This document shows, in pieces, positions 23,630 to 33,495 of a stretch of DNA of 64,000 bases. The translations under genes were made by a program, and so were the position numbers. The stretch's first letter is position 1, and every line of letters starts with the position of its first letter. Under the pieces are notes generated by a model. It worked only from the letters and a program-made list of their open reading frames with translations, was not told where the DNA came from and made no database searches. The DNA is from Erythroxylum novogranatense (lineage: Eukaryota; Streptophyta; Magnoliopsida; Malpighiales; Erythroxylaceae), in contig CM057227.1 of the NCBI GenBank assembly GCA_029891385.1, forward strand, positions 57,661,567 through 57,725,566, given 5' to 3'.

Positions 23630-24126
23630 TAGTTTATTCCATAAAAGAAATGAATGGATATAAAGCCACCACTTGGCTTCATCTTATGGAAGTATTTTTA
23701 AATGTTAAAAATCAACATAAGATGGCTTGGTGGTGTGATGGTCGACAGTAGGAGCATAGGTGAGAAGAAGTGAGTTTCCTTAAGTGTTAAGGTTGAAAGC
23801 TTTGAATCTTCTTCTTCTTACTCATCAAGCCATCATCGATTCTCTTCTTCCTCCAAGCACAAGGTTCCAACGTTTCCTTCAGCTCTCCAGGACAGAGGTA
23901 GGGTCTAGCAGCCTTTAATCTATTCTAGCTATTCCCGGGTCAAAGGGGTTTGATCCGGTTAGATTTTCTGATCTCTGCGTGGATCACCTTTAGAGATAGT
24001 CTCTTTTGGCTATTTAGGTTGATGTCTTCATACGGATACCAAGATCCTGGGTTTCGGAAAGTCCCGGAACAAAAATTTTGTTTTCCGCTGCGGTACATGT
24101 GATGTACCTCCGGGATTTTCCTATAG

Positions 24127-24136
24127 TGGTATCAGG
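24127..24136 (+). promoter_or_regulatory. Element B primer binding site (degenerate)
   Basis: TGGTATCAGG follows the 5' LTR by one base and resembles the initiator tRNA-Met primer site TGGTATCAGAGC seen in elements A and C. The 3' half differs. Confidence 0.7.
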
Positions 24137-25248
24137 CGTCTGGTATCCCGTGTGAAGCTATAACCTAAGCGAGATCAGAAACCCTAATTGAATTTGCTGT
24201 TGATGCATGCTTGCTGTCCAAATTTCGTTTCTGTATAGAGATGCATTTTTCGAAATTTTTCTGCCCAGAAATGTTCATAACATGTTAGAGAATATGTCTA
24301 TGAATTTTCAGAATTTATTGATTTGATTTGATATAGTTTTGCTAATTAATTCCCTAAGGTTACAGATGCTGTTTTGTGAAACGATTCTGGAACAGACATG
24401 AGTATAAAATCGAGAATAAATTCTAGAAAAATGGTTTTTCGGATTTTCCTTCACCTACATGTCTCTAAGATGTTGGTGAATGTCTGTGAGCATGGAAATT
24501 GGATTTCAAGGTGATTGGATATTTATTCACGAATTTATTCTATGCTGTTGGGAATTGCTATGCTGATGAACACAGATTTTGAATCGGTTTTGTTACTTAG
24601 GTTGACTGAGTTTTTGATGGCCTAAAATCCTGAAAAAATTCATGTAGCATTTTCTGTACATTTAGTAACCTATATAATTTTCTCATGATTTATTGAAATT
24701 GTTTCATTGATCATTTCGAGCAATGTACAGAACTGGACAGTTTTGGTGAAAATTGTTGGGACTGTTTTGCTTGGCTTGATTGAGTGTGCTTTTTCAGTTC
24801 CAATGCCTTGCACCATTTTTAATGTGATTAAAAATGTGTTATCTTGATGTAGTATGATTTCCAAACTGAATTGCTTGAATTTGTTTTTCCTAGAATTTTT
24901 GAATGCCGAATTGGTCACATTAGCGTCTCGTTAGTATATTGCATTATCTTGTTTATTTTGACCGTCATATTTTTTATGGCATGTGCTGAAGTAAATTTGA
25001 TAATGTATGTGCTAGCTAGAGATGCTTAGGATGATAATTTGGGTGTTCCTAAATTGTTTGGAAATTAATGAGTTTTGACTCATTTCAAGCTTTTCATATG
25101 GTTTGATCATATAAGGCATTCATGAATCAATGAAGTGTTCATTGAGGCATCAATTAACAGATATTACCCTAGGTATGTAGGTGTTGTGAATTGGAATTCC
25201 ATTAATTGAGGAATTAGCCGATTAGAGTTTTTAGCATATTTCCTGGAT

Positions 25249-25452
25249 AAGTCGACTTGTTCAAGAGTTTTGGATAAGTCGACTTGTGGATAGAATAAGT
25301 CGACTTGTTCAAGATCTCAGTATAAGTCGACTTGTAGCACCTTGTAAGTCGACTTGTACATGGGCAGGTGAAATAAGTCGACTTGTGTCATACAAGTTGA
25401 CTTGTGTATGGGCAGAAGCATAAGTCGACCTGAATTTGATGAAAGTCGACTT
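25249..25452. repeat. Nine-unit palindrome array in element B leader
   Basis: AAGTCGACTT starts at 25249, 25276, 25297, 25324, 25346, 25375 and 25443, with one-base variants at 25394 and 25422. Spacings are 27, 21, 27, 22, 29, 19, 28 and 21, so two palindromes recur every 48-49 bp. The array lies about 1.1 kb after the PBS and 0.75 kb before gag. Element A has a diverged version at 42967-43089. Confidence 0.75.
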
Positions 25453-25652
25453 GTGGCATGCATAGGTGGGATGATGGATGATTAAAAGGATTGATTCAAT
25501 GTGATTGATGAAACCTAAATCATTCCATATAGTCATGGTGACTATAATCCTACGGCTTGGAGAAGAAGAGACCCGAAATCCCTCCTCGGTATATGAAAAC
25601 TAACGCCTTCCATTAATATGGTAAGAACCAGAGTTCTTATAGGGCTGGGTTG

Positions 25653-26034
25653 TTGGGCAAACTCAAGCTCACTCTATACGGATATGTTCGAACCATGAAA
25701 ATAAGATTTTCTGATTAATGGGTCGGTTTTCACTGGAAGCGTTGGTTTGTTGAGCAAACTCAAGGTCAACGTGGACAGAGGCGAAGTTGGGTAGTGTACA
25801 TCGGGATGTATGCGCATCAAAGAGTTGATACCCAATGAAGTGCACACATCAACAAGTTGATAAGACGATCGATAGTTGTGTCTAAGATGTAATTGGTATA
25901 TCGATACCTCCCGAGACATAAGGTGACTTGTTGGACAAATCCAAGGTCATTCTCAATGTCGGTTATCGATGATACAATTGGTATGACCGATGCCTACCGA
26001 TTGACCTAAGTTGTGGCTTGTTGGGCAAACTCAA
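25653..26034 (+). ncRNA. Phased hairpin array in element B leader
   Basis: Four hairpins with a CAAA loop lie at 25653-25666 (TTGGG/CTCAA), 25750-25763 (TTGAG/CTCAA), 25931-25944 (TTGGA/TCCAA) and 26021-26034 (TTGGG/CTCAA). Starts are 97, 181 and 90 bp apart, near multiples of 90. The third stem differs on both arms yet stays paired. This is a cis-acting RNA candidate in the leader just before gag, not an independent RNA gene. Confidence 0.55.
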
Positions 26035-26210
26035 GGTCACTCTTAGCAATATCGGATATCGACCCACTAGGACATTATGTCACTTTGTTTCTCTGGATTC
26101 AGTAAGAGGGTTATGGATTCTAGGAAACTAGTGGAGCCATATGCATATCATGCAAGTCCTTATGATCATGCAGCATTTCTATTCTATCATTCCTTCTCTA
26201 TCGCGCTAGG

Positions 26211-26970
26211 GTGATTGAAGATATCTTCGGTGAATTTTTCTCTCTCTATTCTGGACTGAATTTTCTTGATAGGCTAAGGAATCTGAGAATTGTTATCAGA
26301 TCTGAGGAACTGGGATACGTCCTAGATGTTCCACTTCCAGATGCACCTGCTGTCGATGCTACTGATGGGGATCAGAAAGCATATCGTAAGCATCTAATGG
26401 ACGGGGACATGGCTACTTGCCTCGATGTCACCAGAGCTGCAGCAGCAGCACGAGTCCATGGATGCTCACTCTATAGTATTTCATCTTAGGGAGCTGTTTG
26501 ATGAGCAAGCTCGGTCTGAAAGGTTCGAGACCTCAAGGCTTCTCTTCACCACAAAGATGGCTCCAGGGATATCTGCTGTGCAGTATGCCCTAAAGATGAA
26601 TGGCTATATTGAGAGATTGGCCGTCTTAGGATTTGTAATGGATTATGAGTTAAGTAGAGACTTAATTCTGGTTGGATTGTCTGATGGTTATTCACAGTTT
26701 GTGATAAACTATCGGATAAACCAAATATCCACAACAATTCCTGAGCTGATCAATCTACTCATGACAGCTGAGCAGGCTATCAAGAGAGATAGCAAGCAAG
26801 TGCTAATGGTGGATGCTTCTTCTTCTAGTTCAAAGAAGAAAAAGGCCAAGAAACCAAAGGGAAGTGCCATCAAGGAAAAACCAAAGATACTGCCCCAAAA
26901 GGATTTTGCTTTCATTGTGGCAAGTCTAGCCACTAGAGGCGAAACTGTAAAATCTATCTGGAGTTCCTGA
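26211..26970 (+). pseudogene. Element B gag (UBN2-type) with zinc knuckle
   Basis: The frame 26211-26489 holds FLDRLRNLRIVIRSEELGYV. After a shift, frame 26425-26970 (181 codons) holds MDAHSIVFHLRELFDEQARS, KMNGYIERLAVLGFVMDYEL and a Lys/Ser-rich tail. This is the copia Gag core that forms the virus-like particle and binds RNA. A CCHC knuckle, CFHCGKSSH-stop-RRNC, lies at about 26908-26950 in a third frame. At least two frameshifts and one stop break the gene. The true start codon is not evident. Confidence 0.8.
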
Positions 26971-27044
26971 AGCAGAAGAAGGCATCAGATGCCTCTACTT
27001 CTTCAAATATGTTTGTCATTGAGGTTAATACTATTCCTGATCCA

Positions 27045-28060
27045 AACATATCGGTATTTGATACCGGATGTGGCTCATACATATGAAATGATGTGCGGGG
27101 CCTCGAGGACGATGGGCGACTCATAAAGGAGAACTAGACCTTTGTGTAGGTAATGGAGCAAGAGTTGCTACATTAGCCGTGAACACTTATGTCTTGTTAC
27201 TCCCTACTGGGCTTATATTCAAATTGGATGATTGACATTTTGTACCTGTTTTAAACAAAGAACATATTGTATGTTTTATGTTTAATTAGAGCTGGTTGCC
27301 ATTGGACTTTTAGTAGCAATGGTTGTTCTATTAGTTCGAATGGAATGCTCTATGGTACTCGTACATTATGCAATTGAATTGACATATGAGATATGTCATA
27401 TCCAATTATGAATGTCAATGACGCGCAAAGACATAATCGAGATAATTTAAAATCAACTTACTTATGGCATTGTCGGCTTGGCCATATAAATGAGACACGC
27501 ATCGCTAAGCTCCATAAGAGTGGCAGTTTAGGGTCATTTGATTATGAATCATATGACACATGCGAATCTTGTTTATTAGGCAAGATGACTAAGTTATCCT
27601 TTAAAGGAAAGGGTGAACGAGTGAATGGAATATTAGACCTAATATATTCGGATGTATGTGGTCCGATGTCCATCCATGCCAGAAGTGGTCGTTTTTGGTT
27701 GTTTTTACTTCATTACTTTTATCGGTGATTATTCACGATATAGGTGTCTGTATCTGATGAGATACAAATCTGAAGCGTTTGAAACGTTCAAATAATTCAG
27801 AAATGAAGTAGAAAACTAACTTGGTAAAAGTATGAATACATTACGATCTGATCGTGGTGGAAAATGCTTAGACCAACAGTTTTGGATTATCTCAGAGATA
27901 ATGGGATTTTATCTCAGTATACTCCACCTTACACGCCGCAAGGACAATGGTGTGGCTGAAAGGAGAAATCGAACCTTGTTAGACTTGGTGCGATTGATGA
28001 TAGGTTTTGCAGATTTTGGGAATATCTTTCGAGACAAATTGCTTACTTGTTAAACAAAGT
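27045..28060 (+). pseudogene. Element B protease, GAG-pre-integrase and integrase
   Basis: The protease signature D-T-G-C-G-S is at 27060-27077 and is followed by a stop. The 111-codon frame at 27393 contains TYLWHCRLGHINETRIAKLH, CESCLLGKMTKL and the start of the integrase core. The frame at 27832 has MNTLRSDRGGKCL, and after RRKDNGVAERRNRTLLD it covers the last catalytic Glu region. The central D-D-Y-S-R-Y region is frameshifted near 27720. Confidence 0.85.
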
Positions 28061-28559
28061 TCCATTAAAGGCAGTTGTGGTTACTCCATATGGAGATATG
28101 GACTAACTGAAAGCCCTATCTTTCTCATCTGAAAGTTTGGGATTGTCACCTTACGTGAAGCGGACACGATCGATACATTTGATGTAAAAGCGACAAGTGT
28201 TTGTTCGTGGAATATCTATTCTACCTTGCTTAGGAACAAAGTTGTTTGTTTCCAAGCATGCTGTTTTCTTAAAGAAAGAGTTTCTTTTACAAGAGGACGG
28301 TGGGAGAAAAGTTGAACTTGGAGAAGTTCAAGATGCTCGAACAAACATAGATCAATGCTCAATCAAATCAGAACTCATATAGATGAGGTAACAGTTCAAC
28401 CTTCTCCTACACACAATTTACGTAGGTTAAGTAGGATACGCCTTGTTCCCGAGAGATATGAATTTCGTAAGTGAGCAGAATGACGTATTGCTCATATGAG
28501 ATGATCGCTTACTACCTATGAGCGAGGTTACGAAAAGTTCGTCTGAATGCGGAATATGG

Positions 28560-29905
28560 CTATGTGCCATGAAATCAAATGGATTCCATGTATGAAAACC
28601 AAGTATGGACTTTGGTTGTTACACGAAGGATAAAACCCACGAGGTGCAAAGGAGTTTTCGAAGAAAACCAACATGGATGGTAATTTGATTACCTATAAAG
28701 CAATGCTTCGGTTAAAGGATTTCGTCACGCACAAAGAGTTGACTATGACAAAACCTTGACCCGTAATAATGCTTAAATCCATTAGGATACTCCCACCATT
28801 GTCACTCATTATGATTATGAGATATGGCAAATGGATGTGAAGACGACTTTCCGAGAGGAAATCTGCAGAGGATGTGTATGACACAACCCGAGGGCTTCAC
28901 TTCCATCGATGGCGAAAAGGTATGCAAGCTTGAGAAATCCATGTATGGATTGAAGCAAGCATCCAGAGTTGGATTATCCGTTTTGATGAGTCAATCAAAG
29001 AGTTTGATTTCTCACAAAATCCGGATGATCATTATTATATCTGAAGGTTAATGGGACTGCAATCGTATTCCTTGTGTTGTATGTAGATGACATCTTGTAA
29101 CTAGGAAACGATGTCTCTATCTTTGTCGTTAAAATTTGGTTGTCAATCAATTTGTGATGAAAGACCTTGATAAAGCAACTTATATCTTTGGGATATAGAT
29201 TTATGCAGATAGATCAAAGGTTGCTTGGTCTTTCACAAGCATCGTACATAGATGAGATGCTATAGAGGTTTAACATGGAACAATGCTATGTACGAGGCCC
29301 GATGTATCGTATGCTCTAAGTGTTACTGAAAGCGATACCAATCGGATCTAGTGAGGGTCCTTTGGTGGTGTCAAGAATATCCTCAAGTACTTGCGAAGCA
29401 CTAAGGATGTTTTCTTAATCTATGGAGATGGAAATTTCCAAGTGAGCGGGCATTCAGATGCTAGTATTTAATCTGATAAGGATGATTCTGAATCACAATC
29501 AAGTTATATACATTCACACTGAATAGCGTGGCGGTCAATTGGAAAAGTTCCAAACAAGAGAGGACGATGATTCATCAACCGAGGCGAGTACATTGCCGCA
29601 CGAGATGCATGAAGGAAGCGGTTTGGATCGAAGTTCATTCTTGAACTTGATCTTGTCCCTAGCTGTGATGGGCCTATAGGATTGTATTGTGATACAATGG
29701 GGCTAGTGCTCAGGCAAAGGAACCAAGGTCTTATCGACGATCCGAGCTCGTACTTCGCCGATTCGGGAGATCATTAGTCGAGATGATATCCTGATAGAGA
29801 GAATTCCCACGAGCAAAGTGTTGTAACATTCGCTTGACAAAGCCATTGTCACGGGAGAATTGTGATTCTCATGGACTCGCTTATGGTATTAGATACTAAG
29901 GCGAT
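28560..29905 (+). pseudogene. Element B reverse transcriptase and RNase H
   Basis: RVT_2 blocks are scattered over all frames. The longest is 28824-29051 with TQPEGFTSIDGEKVCKLEKS and MYGLKQAS. The catalytic Y-V-D-D is intact at 29080-29091, unlike element A, but the first block, DVKTAFLNG, is destroyed at about 28840. RNase H to the PPT is open only in short pieces. Small indels relative to element A account for most breaks. Confidence 0.8.
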
Positions 29906-29916
29906 TGACTTTAGGT

Positions 29917-29929
29917 CAAGTGGGAGATT
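29917..29929 (+). promoter_or_regulatory. Element B polypurine tract
   Basis: CAAGTGGGAGATT lies directly before the 3' LTR start TGTAAGTG, identical to the tract of element A. Confidence 0.8.
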
Positions 29930-31867
29930 TGTAAGTGATAAGTCGACTTGTACCATGTGTAAGTCGACTTACACATGTTCGGTACCGATAAGTCGACTTG
30001 TACATTGGATAAGTCGACTTATTCAAGGACGGTACTATTCATTTGTGCCCTAAAGGCAATCCCCTTTAGCGCGTTTTATTCACAGTCGTATGCAGACTGA
30101 ATGAATAAATAAAGAAAGGCATTATTCATTAATTCTATATTCATAAACATTGTTTATGAATTGATTTGATCTTTAATCAAATTAATGAAGTCCATGATAT
30201 ATGACATAGCATGAAGGAAATTATGATGTGCTCATACTCCTGAGATTCCTATCATATGCAATTATGTCAGTATCTAAATTCTCCCTAGTCATAGGATTAA
30301 TGAGATTGGACATCATTAATCCGGATAGACTAGCACATGTCATATTCCTTGATTGGATCAAGCAGTGGATCTCAGAAACTGTAAATATGAGATATTTAGA
30401 ATTGACATGTGGATGCTTACTAGTTGTAGTAAGTTCATTGGATGACTGCCATGAGATCATCACATGGATATCTTATCTAAGTGTCGTTGATAATCTCATC
30501 ATAGCAATGGTGCAAGTATCCTTAGACTTGAGGTACTCGAGGATATCTTGAATCTTGATCACGTGCTTTGACTCCATTCCTTGTTGCCTTCGAGAGGTAA
30601 CTCATAGGGTGGTGCTTGGGTACGACTTGAGGTATTCAAGATAATTGAGTAGCCAATAAAGGATTCACCACTTACGGATTAGCGTAAGAGATACCCATAG
30701 CCTCTTGTCGGGATCATTACTAAATCGGCCAAAGATGTATGTCATGAAGAGTGTCTTCATTGACATATAGAGTAATGAGTCCTAGGGCGAGAACCGATAT
30801 CACTGGGCTAGACTCGGTCTAGTGAGAGTTGACACTTTGACCATACTCATAATCAAGTGGGGTATAGGATGGTGAAAGGACGAATTGCACGAGAATTGTC
30901 ATGGAAGGGTTCGTGATCCGGTTCGTGATGAATTCATCAAACCGATTACTTTCCGGTCAATTGGGGGTCATGATGTGTTGCTAGATACCGCTCATGACTT
31001 GCTCGATTAATTGTTAATCTAAGTGGCCAACATAACCGGAACCTAAAGGGTCACACGATAAGAGTGTTTCAGAGAATCAGAAAATAGTAATTGGACGAGT
31101 TCCAATTATGGAGAGCAAATGGATTAAATGGATCCCTGATTGGGATATGTCCCATGAGATCGCGACATCAATATTGCTAAGAAAGGTTTAGGAGTTGTTT
31201 TAGCATCGGGGCCCAGAGGTAGGTAGGACCAACCCAGTTGAATGGACCTTAGCAATATATTCTAATTAATTAATTAAGTAATTAATTAATTAATTATTAT
31301 ATATATATGTACATTTTCGTTGGAATGGGAAGGAGAAGAGATAAGCTTTGAAAAGTCAAAGCTTATTAGTTTATTCCATAAAAGAAATGAATGGATATAA
31401 AGCCACCACTTGGCTTCATCTTATGGAAGTATTTTAAATGTTAAAAATCAACATAAGATGGCTTGGTGGTGTGTGATGGTCGACGGTAGGAGCATGGGTG
31501 AGAAGAGAAGTGAGTTTCCTTAAGTGTTAAGGTTGAAAGCTTTGAATCTTCTTCTTCTTACTCATCAAGCCATCATCGATTCTCTTCTTCCTCCAAGCAC
31601 AAGGTTCCAACGTTTCCTTGACTCTCCAGAGACGGTAGGGTCTAGCAGCCTTTAATCTGTTCTAGCTATTCCCGGGTCAAAGGGGTTCGATCCGGTTAGA
31701 TTTTCTGATCTCTGCGTGGATCACCTTTAGAGATAGTCTCTTTTGGCTATTTAGGTTGATGTCTTCATACGGATACCAAGATCCTGGGTTTCGGGAAAGT
31801 CCTAGGAACAAAAATTTTTGTTTTCCGCTGCCGGTACATGTGATGTACCTCCCGAGATTTTCCTACA
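29930..31867 (+). repeat. Element B 3' LTR
   Basis: 1938 bp, nearly identical to 22174-24125. Most differences are 1-3 nt indels. It ends CCTACA, after which element A resumes with its protease/gag region on the minus strand. Confidence 0.9.
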
Positions 31868-32060
31868 AAGATTACCTACGAAGGTCTAGTTCTCCTTTTA
31901 TGAGTCATCTCATCGTCCACGAGGCCCTGCATATCATTTCATATGTATGAGCCACAACCGGTATCAAATACCCATATGTTTTGATCGAAAATGATACCTC
32001 AATGACAAACATATTTGAAGGAGTAGAGGCATCGATGCCTTCTTCGCTTCAGAACTCGAG
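31868..32060 (-). pseudogene. Element A protease region
   Basis: The minus-strand frame reads DTGCGSYI at about 31975-31950, the copia aspartic protease active site block (normally D-T-G-C-x-S-H-I). It then runs to the element B junction at 31868. The continuation is at 22173. Confidence 0.75.
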
Positions 32061-32830
32061 ATAGACTTTACGGTTTAGCCTCTAGTGGCGGCCTTGCCAC
32101 AATGAAAGCAAAATCCTTTTGGGGCGATTACTTTGGTTTTTCCTTGATGGCACTTCCATTTGGTTTCTTGGCCTTTTCTTCTTTGGACCGAAGAAGAAGC
32201 ATCCACCACTAGCACTCGCCATATCCTTCTTGATAGTCTACTCAACACATGAGCAGATTGATCGACTTAGGAATTGTTGTGGATATTTGGTTCATCGATA
32301 GTTTAACACGAATCGTGAATAAGCGTCGCGACAATCCAACCAGAATTAAGTCTATACTTAACTCATAATCCATTACAAATCCTAAGACAGCCAATCTCTC
32401 AATATAGCCATTCATCTTCAGGACAGCAGATGTCTCTGGAGCCATCTTTGTGGTGAAGAGAAGCCTTGAGGTCTCGAACCTTTCAGACCGAGCTTACTCA
32501 TCAGCTCCCTAAGATGAAATACTATAGTGTGAGCATCCATAGACTCGTGCTGCTTCTGTAGCTCTGGTAACATCGAGGCAAGCATAATGCAAGTATCCAT
32601 ATCACTGTCCTTTAGATGCTTACAATATGCTTTTTGATCCTCATCAGAAGCATCGACAGCAGGTGCATCTGGAAGTGGAACATCTAGGACGTATCCCAGT
32701 TCCTCAGATCTGAGAACAATTCTCAGATTCCTCAGCCGATCAAGAAAATTCGATCCAGAATAGGGAGCGAAAATTCACACTGAAAGATATCTTCAATCAA
32801 CCTAAGCATAGAGAGAGAGAAAGAATGATA
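32060..32830 (-). pseudogene. Element A gag
   Basis: Minus-strand frames 32600-32418 and 32445-32242 contain QKQHESMDAHTIVFHLREL and KMNGYIERLAVLGFVMDYEL, matching element B gag closely. The CCHC knuckle region lies near 32110-32080 in another frame. Upstream, IVLRSEELGYVLDVPLPDAP is readable near 32730-32670. Several frameshifts separate the parts. Function by family: capsid protein of the intracellular particle. Confidence 0.8.
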
Positions 32831-32982
32831 GAATAGAAATGCCTGCATGATCATAAGGACTTGCATGACATGCATATGGCTCCCACTAGTTTCCTAGAAT
32901 CCATAACCCTCTTTACGAATCCAAAAAAACAATATGACATAATGTCCTAGTGGGTCGATATCCGACATTGCTAAGAATGACC

Positions 32983-33359
32983 TTGGGTTTGCCCAACAAG
33001 CCACTTCTTAGGTCAATCGGTAGGTATCACTCATACCAATTGCATCATTGATAACCGACATTAAGAATGACCTTGAGGTTAGCTCAACAAGCCACCTTAT
33101 GTCTCGGAGGTATCGGACATACCAATTACATCTTAGACACAACTATCGTCTTTATCAACTTGTTGATGTGTGCACTTACATTGGGTTATCAACTCTTTGA
33201 TGCGCGTACATCCGATGTACACTACCCAACTTCGCCTCTGTCCACGTTGACCTTGAGGTTAGCTCAACAAATCAACGCTTCTAGGAAAACCGACCCATTA
33301 ATCCGAAAATCTCATTTTCATGGTCATATTCGTATAGAGTGAGCTTGAGGTTAACTCAA
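32983..33359 (-). ncRNA. Phased hairpin array in element A leader
   Basis: Counterpart of the element B array, read on the minus strand: 33359-33345 (TTGAG/CTCAA), 33267-33253 and 33087-33073 (TTGAG/CTCAA with a 5-nt loop), and 32996-32983 (TTGGG/CCCAA, CAAA loop). Starts are 92, 180 and 91 bp apart, the same phasing as in B. The last stem is fully Watson-Crick where B has a G-U pair. Confidence 0.55.
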
Positions 33360-33495
33360 CAACCCAACCCTAGAAGAACTCTGGTTCTTACCATATTAAT
33401 GGAAGGCGTTAGTTTTCATATTCCGAGGAGGGATTTCGAACTCTAGACTCCAAGATGAAGGATTATAGTCGCCAGGACTATATGGAATCATTTAG

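Larger units (their letters stand above)
22174..24125 (+). repeat. Element B 5' LTR
   Basis: Begins TGTAAGTG and ends CCTATA, against CCTACA in its partner. Nearly identical to 29930-31867. Four AAGTCGACTT palindromes lie at 22184, 22205, 22234 and 22255. The second is the centre of a 24-bp perfect palindrome at 22198-22221. An 11-bp-stem hairpin (23604-23629) and TATAAAG (23659-23665) mark the probable promoter. Confidence 0.9.
22174..31867 (+). mobile_element. Copia element B, inserted in element A
   Basis: LTRs at 22174-24125 and 29930-31867, PBS-like TGGTATCAGG at 24127-24136, and PPT at 29917-29929. It lies opposite to A and splits A's pol between V-G-N and A-R-V-A-T-L-A-V. Length is 9694 bp. 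Its gag, protease, integrase and RT read in plus-strand order but are more fragmented than A's. The flanking 5-mers GCATT and AAGAT do not match, so the target duplication is lost or altered. Confidence 0.9.

Noticed and set aside
25249..25452. A CRISPR-like array
   Set aside because: Repeats are only 10-bp palindromes, spacing alternates and spacers are short; the setting is a plant retrotransposon leader.
22174..31867. A and B as a tandem or inverted duplication of one element
   Set aside because: B has its own two LTRs, PBS and PPT, splits A's pol, and differs from A in the promoter part of the LTR.
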